Part shown: one piece after another, positions 33,945-45,140 of the stretch
Position numbering within the stretch: position 1 is the stretch's first letter
Layout: each line of letters begins with the position of its first letter
DNA from: an uncultured Tolumonas sp.
GTDB taxonomy: Bacteria > Pseudomonadota > Gammaproteobacteria > Enterobacterales > Aeromonadaceae
DNA: 64,000 nt
Direction: 5' to 3'
Assembly: GCF_963678185.1 (NCBI RefSeq)
Contig: NZ_OY782757.1
Coordinates: 3,438,001-3,502,000 of the forward strand
The notes under the pieces: generated by a model
Seen by the model: only the letters and a program-made list of their open reading frames with translations
What the model was told of the DNA's origin: nothing
Databases searched by the model: none
Program-made: the position numbers and the translations under genes

Positions 33945-34454
33945 TTATTCTCCCTGTAACGCGGCCACACAACGGTTGACCACAGTGTTTAAATCACCAT
34001 CAATATTGACATGATAGACATCGGGTTCTTCGGCGTTCGGTTCTTCTAATGCGTCAAACTGGCTTTTTAGCAAGCCAGAGGGCATAAAATGACCGGCACG
34101 AGCCATCATTCTGGCTTCAATTAATTCGTAGCTGCCATGCAGATAAATAAAACGCATGGTTGGGTTGCCTTCGCGCAAGCGATCGCGATAACGACGCTTC
34201 AGCGCTGAGCAGACAATGATGCCGGTCTCGTTCTTATGGCACAGGCTATAAGCGGCATCGCTGAGACGCTCCAGCCATGGCGCGCGATCATCATCGTTTA
34301 AAGGATTTCCACCGGCCATCTTCTGAATATTGGCGCGCGGATGCAGATCGTCGCCATCGATAAATTTTGCATTTATTGCGCGACTCAATGCTGCGCCAAC
34401 GGATGATTTACCACATCCGGATACTCCCATCAGAATAATGCTCTGTCCTGCCAT
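33945..34454 (-). CDS. gntK: Gluconokinase GntK
   Basis: 169 residues with P-loop GVSGCGKSSVG at the N-terminus and the shikimate-kinase-like fold (FIDGDDLHPRANIQKMAGG). It phosphorylates gluconate to 6-phosphogluconate, feeding Edd. It is the first gene of the leftward operon and is divergent from gntT; the shared 245-bp region holds two GntR operators and a CRP site. Confidence 0.95.
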   Translation of the reverse strand: MAGQSIILMGVSGCGKSSVGAALSRAINAKFIDGDDLHPRANIQKMAGGNPLNDDDRAPWLERLSDAAYSLCHKNETGIIVCSALKRRYRDRLREGNPTMRFIYLHGSYELIEARMMARAGHFMPSGLLKSQFDALEEPNAEEPDVYHVNIDGDLNTVVNRCVAALQGE

Positions 34455-34512
34455 AATTTGACCTCAGTCTCAAATTTGATAATTGCCAGTGGTTGATGGT
34501 TTTTACTTTATC

Positions 34513-34528
34513 ATGTTACCGGTATCAT
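34513..34528. promoter_or_regulatory. GntR operator 1 (gntK/gntT)
   Basis: ATGTTACCGGTATCAT matches the GntR operator palindrome with one mismatch between half-sites. It overlaps operator 2 by 2 bp; the centres are 14 bp apart. Confidence 0.8.
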
Positions 34529-34542
34529 GTTACCGGTAACAA
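34527..34542. promoter_or_regulatory. GntR operator 2 (gntK/gntT)
   Basis: ATGTTACCGGTAACAA has a perfect 14-bp palindromic core (TGTTACCGGTAACA). With operator 1 it forms a tandem site between gntK and gntT, as two operators do in front of E. coli gntT. Confidence 0.82.
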
Positions 34543-34546
34543 GTTG

Positions 34547-34568
34547 ATTTGTGAAGCGCGCCACAAAT
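34547..34568. promoter_or_regulatory. CRP site before gntT
   Basis: The 22-mer has ATTTGTG at one end and CACAAAT at the other. Its core TGTGA-AGCGCG-CCACA matches 9 of 10 CRP positions. It lies 4 bp from GntR operator 2, suggesting joint catabolite and gluconate control. Confidence 0.68.
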
Positions 34569-34601
34569 TGAAACCGAACCATCACCATAAGAGAGACAAC
34601 T

Positions 34602-34709
34602 ATGTTTGCAGCCACCTTCATTATGCCAATATCACCACCGCTGTGCATCCTGAGCTCTAATTCAGTGTGTTCAATCAGCGCGTTTACAGGAGTTTCATCA
34701 TGCCGTTAA
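34602..34709 (+). CDS. Putative 35-residue leader ORF overlapping the gntT start
   Basis: An ATG at 34602, with GAGAGACAAC just upstream, opens a 35-codon frame (starting MFAATFIMPISPPLCILSS) that ends with TAA at 34707-34709, 10 bp inside gntT in another frame. Its translation would bring ribosomes to the gntT start. There is no family support; it could be chance. Confidence 0.35.
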   Translation: MFAATFIMPISPPLCILSSNSVCSISAFTGVSSCR

Positions 34710-36016
34710 TCATTGTTGCTGTTGGGGTAGCGCTGCTGCTCTTATTGATGTTGCGCTTTAAATTAAATGGATTTTTGTCGCTGATCTTAGTGGCGTTAGC
34801 CGTTGGTCTGATGGAAGGAATGCCGATCGCAAAGGTAATGGCATCGGTTAAAACTGGTGTCGGTGGCACCTTAGGTAGTCTGGCGCTGGTACTGGCATTT
34901 GGTGCCATGCTGGGTAAGTTAATGGCCGATAGCGGTGGTGCACAACGCATAGCAACCACGCTGATTGCCTGGTTTGGTGTGAAACGGATCCAATGGGCGG
35001 TGGTGATCACCGGGTTTGTGGTTGGTTTTGCGCTGTTTTATGAAGTTGGCTTCGTGTTGATGATCCCGCTAGTGTTTACCATTGCTGCATCAGCGCGTAT
35101 TCCGTTGTTGTATATCGGCGTGCCAATGGCAGCAGCCTTGTCTGTGACCCACGGCTTCTTACCACCACACCCAGGCCCAACCGCAATTGCGGCTGTCTAT
35201 GGCGCGGATATGGGCAAAACGCTGCTGTACGGCATTATTCTGGCTGTGCCGACCGTTATTATCGCCGGCCCACTGTTTGCGATGACACTGAAAAAAATGG
35301 ATAAACCGATCCCAACCGGTTTGTACAACCCGAAAGTATTTTCTGAAGAGGAAATGCCAGGCTTTGGTGTCAGCGTATTTACGGCGTTGATCCCAGTGAT
35401 TTTGATGGCTGTGCAGGCGATTGCCAAAATGACGCTGCCAGCAGGCTCTGCGGTTTTGGGTTATACCGGTTTCTTTGGTGACCCGGTGATTGCTACTATG
35501 CTGTCGGTGTTAGTGGCCATTTACACGTTTGGCCTGCAACGTGGCAAAGAGATGAAAGAGGTCATGACTACGATTACCGAATCAATCAGTGCTATTGCGA
35601 TGATTATTCTGGTGATCGGTGGTGGTGGTGCGTTTAAACAAGTGCTGGTTGATAGCGGCGTTGATAAATACATTGCTGCCATGATGCACGGCAGTGGAAT
35701 TTCTCCGCTGGTATTGGCGTGGGGGGTGGCTTCTGCACTGCGTTTGGCATTAGGTTCTGCTACGGTTGCTGCCATGACTACCGCAGGTATTGTGGCGCCA
35801 ATTATCGCCACTACCGGTGTCAGCCCTGAGCTAATGGTGATTGCCACCGGTGCTGGCAGCGTGATTTTCTCTCATGTAAACGATCCAGGATTTTGGATCT
35901 TCAAAGAGTACTTCAACCTGTCTATTCCGGAAACTTTCAAGTCCTGGTCAATTCTGGAAACCCTGATTGCCCTTTGTGGTCTGGCCGGAACACTGATTTT
36001 GAGCAATATGATCTAA
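34700..36016 (+). CDS. gntT: High-affinity gluconate permease GntT
   Basis: 438 residues with about 12-14 membrane helices. Strong match to E. coli GntT: MPLIIVAVGVALLLLLM, FGAMLGKLMADSGGAQRIAT, SVTHGFLPPHPGPTAIA, IFSHVNDPGFWIFKEYF. It imports gluconate with protons. ACAGGAG lies 8 nt before ATG 34700. It is divergent from gntK, controlled by the shared operators. Confidence 0.95.
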   Translation: MPLIIVAVGVALLLLLMLRFKLNGFLSLILVALAVGLMEGMPIAKVMASVKTGVGGTLGSLALVLAFGAMLGKLMADSGGAQRIATTLIAWFGVKRIQWAVVITGFVVGFALFYEVGFVLMIPLVFTIAASARIPLLYIGVPMAAALSVTHGFLPPHPGPTAIAAVYGADMGKTLLYGIILAVPTVIIAGPLFAMTLKKMDKPIPTGLYNPKVFSEEEMPGFGVSVFTALIPVILMAVQAIAKMTLPAGSAVLGYTGFFGDPVIATMLSVLVAIYTFGLQRGKEMKEVMTTITESISAIAMIILVIGGGGAFKQVLVDSGVDKYIAAMMHGSGISPLVLAWGVASALRLALGSATVAAMTTAGIVAPIIATTGVSPELMVIATGAGSVIFSHVNDPGFWIFKEYFNLSIPETFKSWSILETLIALCGLAGTLILSNMI

Positions 36017-36031
36017 TTTACCGCATATTTT

Positions 36032-36060
36032 GGAGCATCCCAGCTGGATGCTCCTTCTCT
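36032..36060 (+). terminator. Intrinsic terminator of gntT
   Basis: A 9-bp perfect stem GGAGCATCC / GGATGCTCC with a CAGCT loop is followed by TTCTCTT, 16 bp past the gntT stop. Confidence 0.78.
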
Positions 36061-36123
36061 TGCTTGACCCGCACCGGTTCTGCCAATACGCTAGAGCCGT
36101 CTGGTTAACCAATGAGGCCCTAT

Positions 36124-36297
36124 ATGGACGATAGCAGTCGCCACTCTGACTACTATTCAGCTAAGTTTTGTTTTTCTTGTTCTTTTCCCCGCTATTTAGG
36201 TGTTTCAGCCGTAGAGTCTGAATTACCGTCAGATGTCGATCATCTGTCTGTAAAACTGAGCGCTTATTCTGCCAATCCGGAGGCGCAAAATGTTTGA
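36124..36297 (+). CDS. 57-residue upstream ORF overlapping the yoaE start
   Basis: ATG 36124 has GAGG 6 nt upstream and opens a 57-codon frame ([19 protein letters not shown], rich in Ser, Asp and aromatics) ending with TGA at 36295-36297, 8 bp inside yoaE. The overlap suggests coupling of yoaE translation to this ORF. Bases 36163-36190 are a T-rich tract in which slippage would change frame. A 6-bp hairpin (CAGATG/CATCTG) lies at ~36230-36246. From memory, a small ORF before E. coli yoaE has been described; I could not check this. Confidence 0.55.
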   Translation: MDDSSRHSDYYSAKFCFSCSFPRYLGVSAVESELPSDVDHLSVKLSAYSANPEAQNV

Positions 36298-37840
36298 ATG
36301 GATGATGGATCCCACCGCATGGTTGGGCTTATTAACGCTGGTTGTGCTTGAGATCATTCTCGGCATCGACAACTTGTTATTTATTGCCATATTGGCGGAA
36401 AAACTTCCCCCTGAGCAACGTGACCGGGCCCGTTATTATGGTCTGGCGTTAGCATTGTTTATGCGCTTTGGCCTGCTGGCCAGCTTGTCGCATATGGTGA
36501 GTTTTACCCAGCCTTTATTCACGATCTGGTCTCTGCCGTTATCCGGGCGCGATCTGATCTTGCTGATTGGTGGTTTTTTCCTGCTGTTTAAAGCAACCCG
36601 TGAATTACACGGCCGCATTGAAGGCGTATTACACAGCGACGATAAGAAAATCGTCTATCTGGGCTTTTGGGTCGTAGTGACACAGATTGTCGTGTTAGAT
36701 GCCGTCTTTTCGCTGGATGCGGTTATTACGGCGGTTGGGATGTCCGATCATCTGACTGTCATGATGCTGGCTGTTACCATTGCGATCGCCATCATGATGT
36801 GGGCCAGTAAACCACTGACGCTGTTTATCAACCGTCATCCGACGTTGGTGATCCTCTGTCTGGGTTTCCTGCTGATGATTGGTTTTAGTCTGATGGCCGA
36901 TGGTCTGGGTTTCCATGTGCCGAAAGGTTACCTGTATGCCGCTATCGGTTTCTCTATTTTGATCGAGTTTTTCAACCAATTGGCGCGAGCTAACCACGAA
37001 AAACTGTTTAAAGGTAAGATCCGTCGTCGTGAGCGCACCGCAGAAATGGTGATGAGTTTGCTGGGTGCCAAACAAGAAATATCGACCCACCAGGATGATG
37101 AACCAACCCATGTATCGAAACGTCCGGATGCCGTGTTCAGCGAAGAAGAAAAAGACATGGTTTCGCGGGTGTTGCAATTGTCATCGCTACCAATCCGTGC
37201 CGTGATGACAGTGCGTCGTGATATTGAAATGCTGGATTTAACATCACCTCAGCAGGATATTTTGCAGTTACTGGCGCAGACGCCCCATTCTCGTTTGGTT
37301 GTCACGCGCGACAATAACCGTGATGCGCCACTGGGTATTATTCGTAAACGGGATGTGCTGGCGCAATTGCTGGAAGATAAAAGCCTACGGATAGAGTCAT
37401 TGATCCAGCCCGCGTTGTGTTTACCGGAAACCATCTCAGTATTGAATGCGTTGGAACAATTCCGTCTGGCGAAAAATTATCTGGCGTTTGTGGTCGATGA
37501 ATTCGGTAATTTTGAAGGGCTGGTGTCGATCCGCGATATTATGGAAGAGATCGCCGGTAACTTACCGGAAACTGGCGAAGAGTCGGAATATGTCATGTTG
37601 GCACCCGGTAGTTACCGTGTCAGTGGTGATATGTTACTGACCGAATTACAACGTGAACTGGCTTTCCCTGCCGCGGCGACAGAACATTATCATACGGTGG
37701 CCGGTTGGTTACTGGAGTGGTTACAACGCCTGCCAACGATTGATGAGGTGATTGAATATGAAGGCTGGCAAATTACCGTGACGGACATTCGGGCACACCG
37801 TATTGAGTCGGTCTGGCTCACGCGTCAACCAACAGAATAA
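36290..37840 (+). CDS. yoaE: TerC family membrane protein with CBS and CorC/HlyC domains (YoaE-like)
   Basis: 516 residues. Residues ~1-235 are a seven-helix TerC domain with the acidic motifs [13 protein letters not shown] and [16 protein letters not shown] that likely bind metal in the membrane. A linker, a CBS pair (~300-425) and a CorC/HlyC-like C-terminal domain (~430-515) follow. This is the layout of E. coli YoaE and YegH. TerC proteins are linked to Mn export and metal loading of secreted proteins; the exact role here is unknown. GGAGG lies 7 nt before the ATG. Confidence 0.9.
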   Translation: MFEWMMDPTAWLGLLTLVVLEIILGIDNLLFIAILAEKLPPEQRDRARYYGLALALFMRFGLLASLSHMVSFTQPLFTIWSLPLSGRDLILLIGGFFLLFKATRELHGRIEGVLHSDDKKIVYLGFWVVVTQIVVLDAVFSLDAVITAVGMSDHLTVMMLAVTIAIAIMMWASKPLTLFINRHPTLVILCLGFLLMIGFSLMADGLGFHVPKGYLYAAIGFSILIEFFNQLARANHEKLFKGKIRRRERTAEMVMSLLGAKQEISTHQDDEPTHVSKRPDAVFSEEEKDMVSRVLQLSSLPIRAVMTVRRDIEMLDLTSPQQDILQLLAQTPHSRLVVTRDNNRDAPLGIIRKRDVLAQLLEDKSLRIESLIQPALCLPETISVLNALEQFRLAKNYLAFVVDEFGNFEGLVSIRDIMEEIAGNLPETGEESEYVMLAPGSYRVSGDMLLTELQRELAFPAAATEHYHTVAGWLLEWLQRLPTIDEVIEYEGWQITVTDIRAHRIESVWLTRQPTE

Positions 37841-37859
37841 AAACAGCAAACTTGGAATA

Positions 37860-39632
37860 ATGATGATGCAACTAATGCAACGCTGGCAACAAGCCAGTCA
37901 ATATCTGGCCGATTGGCGTGATAGTTTGCTGGCAGCTGAAACATCTCTGCAGCAGCACGACAAAGCTTATAGCTGGCGAGCATGGTCACTGCCTACGCTA
38001 TTGGCGTTATTGTTCGCCCTGCAAAACCCACTGCTATTCGGTATGGCGCCGGCTTACGACGCCTCATTGTTCGCGACAATGGGCAAAATGTGGGCCGATG
38101 GCGGCGTGATATATCGGGATATGATCGATATAAAAGGGCCGGTTATTTTCCTGTTGGATGCGGTGGGGTATGCCATCGGTGGTTTCCAGGGTATCTGGTT
38201 GTTAGAAACGGTACTGCTGATCTGGGGGCTGAATGCGCTCTATCGTACGCTGGCCTTATGGGGCATTGCGCCGTTAAGTCGATTGACTGGTATGTTGGCG
38301 TGGATGTTTCTGTACGCCTATCGCTATTACTACGGCAACATGACCGAAGACTACACGTTCTGCTTTAGTCTGATCGCGCAGTATTATTTTGTCCATATGT
38401 TATTGGCGACGCATTTTCGTTGGCAAGATGCGGTGATCCCGGCTGTAACCTTTGGTTTGATTGCGATGCTGCGCATGAACAATGCGGCCATGTGGTGCGG
38501 TTATTATCTGGCGTTGTTTGTTTACTGGGCATGGCAGCGCCGTTGGTTGGATGCACTCAAACTGACCATCAGTGGTGTGGCAGGTTTACTGTGCGTCACC
38601 TTACCGCTGCTGGCTTATTTTGTCTGGCACGGTGTGTTAGCTGATTTTTGGTTTTACTCGTTTGGCATTTTCTTTGGTAACAGCTACGGCAACGGCCACT
38701 CGTTGATGGTGGGTTTCCTGGGGTTAGCGAGAACGGGTTTGCTGATTTTGTTACCTGTCTTCATTGGCTTAGTATGGCAGCAACTGCGTCAGCCTGAACA
38801 TAAGCGTCCGTGGGGTGCTTTATTCGGCATGCAATTGAGCGGTATTGTGCTGGGTATTGTGGCTAACTCGGTGTCGGGCCACACCTATGAACACTATGAA
38901 ATCTTGTTCTTCAGCTTTGCCATATTACTGTTACCGATGGTTATTCAGGCTGCTCGTAGTGGCGGTTTAGCGGGTCAAATTGGTTGCCGTCACATGCAAT
39001 GGGCCGGTTGCGTGACTTTACTGGTTTTGCTGGGTTATTTGCTGGCGCAACACATTATCTTCACTTGGTCGCGTTTTGAATCACCGATTCCAAGACTGAC
39101 TTACGAATTATTGGTAAGTTTTACCGCTGGGGTAATTGCAACACTGCTGTTGATCGGGGTTTGGTTTATCACGCGTAGCCGTCAGTTATATTTGCCTGCG
39201 ATGTCGTTGCTGGTGGGGCTAGCCGTGCTGATGGTGGTATTGCCAATCGGACGTGGGTTAACGAAAGGCCGTCCGTTTGATGAAGCTTCTGCACAAATGG
39301 TGGATTACGTTCGTCAAAATTCCAGTTATAACGATCTGTTGTGGGTCGATGGTGTCATTCCGCAATATTACGTTTGGACTGAGCGCCGTCCGGCTTCTGC
39401 ATATCTGTTCTTTGATAACGTGACACCACCATATGATGTGCGGGAACGGATGATGAACGATCTGAAGCAAAACAAGCCTAAGTTCATTATCGTGAAACTG
39501 ACGCGAATGGAAAAAGTGTTGGGTGGAAAAGATAAAGACAGTACGCCGTCATTTATCGCGTATTACAACTACATTAATGAAGCCTATCAGCCGGTATCAC
39601 CTGAGTTACCAAGGTTATATCAGCGAAAATAG
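37860..39632 (+). CDS. Multi-pass membrane protein, putative GT-C-type glycosyltransferase
   Basis: 590 residues with ~11-13 membrane helices and a C-terminal soluble domain (~490-590). The first loop has Asp in PAYDASLFATMGKM and later DMIDIKGPVI, reminiscent of the acidic loop motif of ArnT/PMT-type (GT-C) transferases using lipid-linked sugars. No close family is recognised and the acceptor is unknown. ATG 37860 is preceded by TTGGAATA; the frame is open further upstream into yoaE. It follows yoaE by 19 bp, so they may be co-transcribed. Confidence 0.6.
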   Translation: MMMQLMQRWQQASQYLADWRDSLLAAETSLQQHDKAYSWRAWSLPTLLALLFALQNPLLFGMAPAYDASLFATMGKMWADGGVIYRDMIDIKGPVIFLLDAVGYAIGGFQGIWLLETVLLIWGLNALYRTLALWGIAPLSRLTGMLAWMFLYAYRYYYGNMTEDYTFCFSLIAQYYFVHMLLATHFRWQDAVIPAVTFGLIAMLRMNNAAMWCGYYLALFVYWAWQRRWLDALKLTISGVAGLLCVTLPLLAYFVWHGVLADFWFYSFGIFFGNSYGNGHSLMVGFLGLARTGLLILLPVFIGLVWQQLRQPEHKRPWGALFGMQLSGIVLGIVANSVSGHTYEHYEILFFSFAILLLPMVIQAARSGGLAGQIGCRHMQWAGCVTLLVLLGYLLAQHIIFTWSRFESPIPRLTYELLVSFTAGVIATLLLIGVWFITRSRQLYLPAMSLLVGLAVLMVVLPIGRGLTKGRPFDEASAQMVDYVRQNSSYNDLLWVDGVIPQYYVWTERRPASAYLFFDNVTPPYDVRERMMNDLKQNKPKFIIVKLTRMEKVLGGKDKDSTPSFIAYYNYINEAYQPVSPELPRLYQRK

Positions 39633-39648
39633 TTATTCCGCAGCAAGT

Positions 39649-39680
39649 AAAACGGCCCTAAAAAGGGCCGTTTTGTTTCG
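39649..39680. terminator. Bidirectional terminator
   Basis: A perfect 11-bp stem AAAACGGCCCT / AGGGCCGTTTT with a 4-A loop and T-runs on both strands, between convergent genes. Confidence 0.9.
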
Positions 39681-39702
39681 TTATCTTTAACAAGCAACAG
39701 GC

Positions 39703-40677
39703 TTATGGTTTGAATACACCAAAGTTATCCATGGCATATTTCGCGCGTTCCGCCACACTCATCTTTTTGATATCACTGTCAGCCATCTTTTCTACTTTAC
39801 GCAGACGCGGCAATAAACCGGCGCCGTTCGCAATTTGAATCGACAAGCCCGGACGGGCATTCAGTTCCAGCAGCAATGGCCCGCGTTTTTTATCCAACAC
39901 GATATCGGTACCGATGTAACCAAGGCCTGACATTTCAAAGCAAGCAGCAGACAAATTCAGCAACTTTTCCCAGTGTGGTACCTGCAAATCATACAGGTCG
40001 CGACCAGTATCGGGGTGGTAACGCATCGGGCTGTTGTATTGCACAGCACGCAGTGCTTTACCGGTACGCAGGCAAAGCCCCACGCCAACGGCGCCTTGGT
40101 GCAAATTCGCTTTACCATCCGATGAGGCAGTGGAAAGACGCATCATCGCCATTACCGGAAAACCTTTGAAAATGATAACGCGGGTATCAGGAACCCCTTC
40201 ATAAGAGTAACCGTCAAACACATCATCAAATTGGATCAGATCTTCCACCAGTACAAAGTCTGGCTTGCCGCCTAAAGAAAACAGACCGGCCAGAATGTTG
40301 GTGATATGGCGTTCCAGATCAGTTGCGGTACAAGAGCTGCCATTCGGTTTGTAATACAGGCCATTTTCATGGCGCATGATCACCAGAATGCCTTTACCAC
40401 CGGAACCACGCGCCGGTTTAATACAAAAACCCGGCCATTCTTTAACCATTTCCGAAATCTTGGTTACTTCATGCTGATGTTGCACGGTGCCAATTAGTTT
40501 TGGCACAGTAACACCAGCATCAACCGCGATACGTTTGGTTTTCAGCTTGTTATCTACTAACGGGTATAACGAGCGCGGATTATAGCGCCCGATATAACTG
40601 ACGTTACGCTGGTTCATGCCCATAATACCGAGCTGAGCCAGTTTAAAAGGTGAGGTGTACTTCTCTAAAAGCCACAT
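39703..40677 (-). CDS. Alpha-L-glutamate ligase-like ATP-grasp protein
   Basis: 324 residues of the RimK-type ATP-grasp fold: FCIKPARGSGGKGILVIM (ATP loop), VEDLIQFDD, and LLLELNARPGLSIQIANGAG (metal site). It is last in a three-gene operon with a 7TM inactive transglutaminase-like protein (5 bp away) and a periplasmic aspartic protease-like protein. The same trio is conserved in many gammaproteobacteria and, from memory, has been tied to osmotic stress tolerance in Pseudomonas (rlo genes). Substrate unknown. Confidence 0.8.
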   Translation of the reverse strand: MWLLEKYTSPFKLAQLGIMGMNQRNVSYIGRYNPRSLYPLVDNKLKTKRIAVDAGVTVPKLIGTVQHQHEVTKISEMVKEWPGFCIKPARGSGGKGILVIMRHENGLYYKPNGSSCTATDLERHITNILAGLFSLGGKPDFVLVEDLIQFDDVFDGYSYEGVPDTRVIIFKGFPVMAMMRLSTASSDGKANLHQGAVGVGLCLRTGKALRAVQYNSPMRYHPDTGRDLYDLQVPHWEKLLNLSAACFEMSGLGYIGTDIVLDKKRGPLLLELNARPGLSIQIANGAGLLPRLRKVEKMADSDIKKMSVAERAKYAMDNFGVFKP

Positions 40678-40682
40678 GGCAT

Positions 40683-42194
40683 TTACTTCTTATGCAGTTC
40701 ATCAGCTAACGGCTTGAACCGTTTAAGCTCAGACAGACGGTAGCCAGTGTAGTTACCCATCACCAATACGGTTGCCATGATGATCAGCTGTAACCCAAGG
40801 AAGTTAAAGGTCAGATGCTGGATCATGCCGCTACTCATTGCCAGATAAGCCAACACTGCAACTAACAGCGAGCCGCCACCTTGCTTGAATACTTCTTTCG
40901 GACCTTCTTCTTCCCATAAGATCGACATACGTTCGATAGTCCAGGAAAGAATGATCATGGGGAAGAATGTGATCCGCATACCCTGAGTGATACCCAGTTT
41001 ATACGTCAGCACTGACAAACCACCGATGATGCAAATAACGGTAATGATGATGGCCGAAATACGGGCAACCAACAGCAAGTTCAGTTTCGATAGCCACGAT
41101 CGAATAACTAAACCGACCCCGACAATACTGAGGAACCCGACCAATCCGGTGAGTAACTGTGTTTGCAGAAATGCCACGGCAATCAACACTGGCATGAAGG
41201 TACCAGAGGTTTTCAGGCCACAGATAACTCGGAGGAACACCACTACCATGACGCCGATTGGGATCAGCAGGATGCCTTTGAACAGCGATTGTTCTTCAAC
41301 TGGCAGCATATCAACCGAGAAGTTAAACATATCAGTGTGTTCAAATTTTGCCTTCAGGGCTTTATTAACTGGTACCAGTTTTTTAAGCACAGAGAAGGTA
41401 ACCTGAGAATTGTTGGCACCGGTAACATCGAGCAGTGGTGTGGAGTTGTATTCCCACAATAACAGGTTGTCAGGGCGACCTTGAACACCGGTTACCGGGT
41501 CAAACAAGTCATATTTATCGCTGTTGAACACCTGAACATAATCAACGGTACGTTGACGGCGGCGACCATCTTCCAGATTTACCGCGCGTACAACACGGGC
41601 TGGAATATCGGCTTGGTTCAGAATTTCAACCAACAGATAAGCTGGTTTTTTATGTTTAGTCAGTAAAGCTGCATTTTGTTCCTGATTTTTGAACTCTTTA
41701 ATGATTTCGCGAGTCAGGGTAAATGCATCTGCGGAATGAGTTTTTGCGGCATTCAGGATCTGATTGATCGCTGAAGCGATAGGCTCTTTTTCCAGTGACT
41801 TATCAATTGTCGGCACAACAACAGGCAATGCTTTGGCGTAAGGGTCACTTAACATATCGGTACGATAGTAAAGTTCCTGATGACCAGTTGCGCTGCTTAT
41901 TGACCATTCAGCATGGGATACGCCATCTTTATTGACAAATGAAAGCCCATAACCCGGGCTGGCAGCATTTTCGTCAACGTGGGTAAAACCTTCCTGCGTA
42001 TCGGGTAATGCCAATGAGGCCATAACCGGGCCGCCATTTGCATCAAATTCTACTTTGGCCTCTGCAGACCAGACGTTGCGATATTCCCCTGGCAACAGAG
42101 GAACATCAAATGCGATATGACGATACAGAACGAGTGCAATACCCAGAATATAGAGCAGTGCAACTACGATATAAAACGGACGGCGTGAGACCAT
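40683..42194 (-). CDS. Inactive transglutaminase-like 7TM membrane protein
   Basis: 503 residues: an N-terminal membrane anchor (RRPFYIVVALLYILGIALVL), a periplasmic region (~30-280) with a degenerate transglutaminase-like part (KKPAYLLVEILNQADIPARV), and seven C-terminal helices (~305-490). It lacks the Cys-His-Asp triad, matching the family called inactive transglutaminase fused to 7 transmembrane helices. It is the middle gene of the operon, 5 bp from each neighbour, and probably links the periplasmic protease with the cytosolic ligase. Confidence 0.82.
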   Translation of the reverse strand: MVSRRPFYIVVALLYILGIALVLYRHIAFDVPLLPGEYRNVWSAEAKVEFDANGGPVMASLALPDTQEGFTHVDENAASPGYGLSFVNKDGVSHAEWSISSATGHQELYYRTDMLSDPYAKALPVVVPTIDKSLEKEPIASAINQILNAAKTHSADAFTLTREIIKEFKNQEQNAALLTKHKKPAYLLVEILNQADIPARVVRAVNLEDGRRRQRTVDYVQVFNSDKYDLFDPVTGVQGRPDNLLLWEYNSTPLLDVTGANNSQVTFSVLKKLVPVNKALKAKFEHTDMFNFSVDMLPVEEQSLFKGILLIPIGVMVVVFLRVICGLKTSGTFMPVLIAVAFLQTQLLTGLVGFLSIVGVGLVIRSWLSKLNLLLVARISAIIITVICIIGGLSVLTYKLGITQGMRITFFPMIILSWTIERMSILWEEEGPKEVFKQGGGSLLVAVLAYLAMSSGMIQHLTFNFLGLQLIIMATVLVMGNYTGYRLSELKRFKPLADELHKK

Positions 42195-42199
42195 GATGA

Positions 42200-43216
42200 T
42201 TACTTCTTATCCTTGTTATCAGTCGAAGTAGCTTCAGACGCAGCTGGCGCTACTTTTACTGGTTGAGCATCGGCCGGAATTGCTGTTTTAACAGGCTTTT
42301 TAACCGGCTTTTCGATGTCAGCAGTTGGTTGTACTGCTGGTTTGGTTTCATCTTTGATTGGCACTTTTTTCACAACAATAACTTTATCGCCTTCTTTCAC
42401 TGTTTCAGTGGCAGCTTTCGGTTTTGACGAATCAGTTGTGCTATCGGTTTTATTGGCTTTTTTCTGCACAGATGCTTGTACTGCACCGGCTATCTGCGGT
42501 TTACCTTGTACGTTTTCACGTGCCACATCAACGACGGCAACATCTTTTATAAATTCACGCCCCATCAACACAGGGAAGTCCATGTTGGAACGGTCAGTTA
42601 AGCTGAAATCCGCTTTCTCGGTAACAGTACCGATACGAATAGTCATACGAACAATCGGGCGATCTTCTAAACCGTTAGCCTGACGAATTCGGATGTACTT
42701 AACAAACGGAGCTTCGACGTTAACTTCTTTGCCGCCATCAATTGGCATAATAAATTTAACCCAGCGGCGGCCTTCGCGTTCAAACACGGTGACATCGTGC
42801 GCACTGATAGAAGAAGTTGTGGCGCCGGTATCAATACGGCTCATGAAGTTACCGTTGGCTTCTTCAACATAAATCCATTCGGTTTCACCTAAGATCATTT
42901 TACCGTCAGGCGTGGTTTTACCTGGTTCGGCTGGAATGCAAAGATCGGAGGTGTCTTTTTTGGAGGATTTTTTATAAACCGGAGGCTGCGATTGTGGAGT
43001 CAGCTGTTTTCCGAGTTGTTGTTGCAAACTTTTCAGCTCATTCAGCTGTTTTGTTGTATGGCCTTGCTGATCAAGCAACATGCTCAGACGAGTATTTAAT
43101 TCAGTTTGTTGCTTCAGTAATTGTTGTACGGCGGCATCATTGTTGCCTTCTGCAGCGGAATATCCTGAAAACAGACTCAAGGTGAGCAAGGCAAAACCCG
43201 GTAATACTTTAGTCAT
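42200..43216 (-). CDS. Periplasmic retropepsin-like aspartic protease (RimB/ATP-dependent zinc protease family)
   Basis: 338 residues: signal peptide (MTKVLPGFALLTLSLFSGYSAAE), a coiled-coil segment (~25-75, Gln/Leu-rich), the retropepsin-like domain with catalytic motif RIDTGATTSSISA (~130) and flap/second-half motif FPVLMGREFI (~215), then a Lys/Pro/Thr-rich tail to the end. The single DTG suggests a homodimeric protease. The old name ATP-dependent zinc protease is not supported by motifs. First gene of the three-gene operon. Confidence 0.8.
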   Translation of the reverse strand: MTKVLPGFALLTLSLFSGYSAAEGNNDAAVQQLLKQQTELNTRLSMLLDQQGHTTKQLNELKSLQQQLGKQLTPQSQPPVYKKSSKKDTSDLCIPAEPGKTTPDGKMILGETEWIYVEEANGNFMSRIDTGATTSSISAHDVTVFEREGRRWVKFIMPIDGGKEVNVEAPFVKYIRIRQANGLEDRPIVRMTIRIGTVTEKADFSLTDRSNMDFPVLMGREFIKDVAVVDVARENVQGKPQIAGAVQASVQKKANKTDSTTDSSKPKAATETVKEGDKVIVVKKVPIKDETKPAVQPTADIEKPVKKPVKTAIPADAQPVKVAPAASEATSTDNKDKK

Positions 43217-43283
43217 GATGATATCGATTCGATGTGGTTAACAAAAAATTGCTGTAAGTTTATATCAGATAACGATTGAGGCA

Positions 43284-45136
<1,853 letters not shown>

Positions 45137-45140
45137 TCAT

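Noticed and set aside
36017-36290. yybP-ykoY manganese riboswitch before the TerC-family gene
   Set aside because: The conserved aptamer motifs were not found; the leader is better described by the overlapping ORF.
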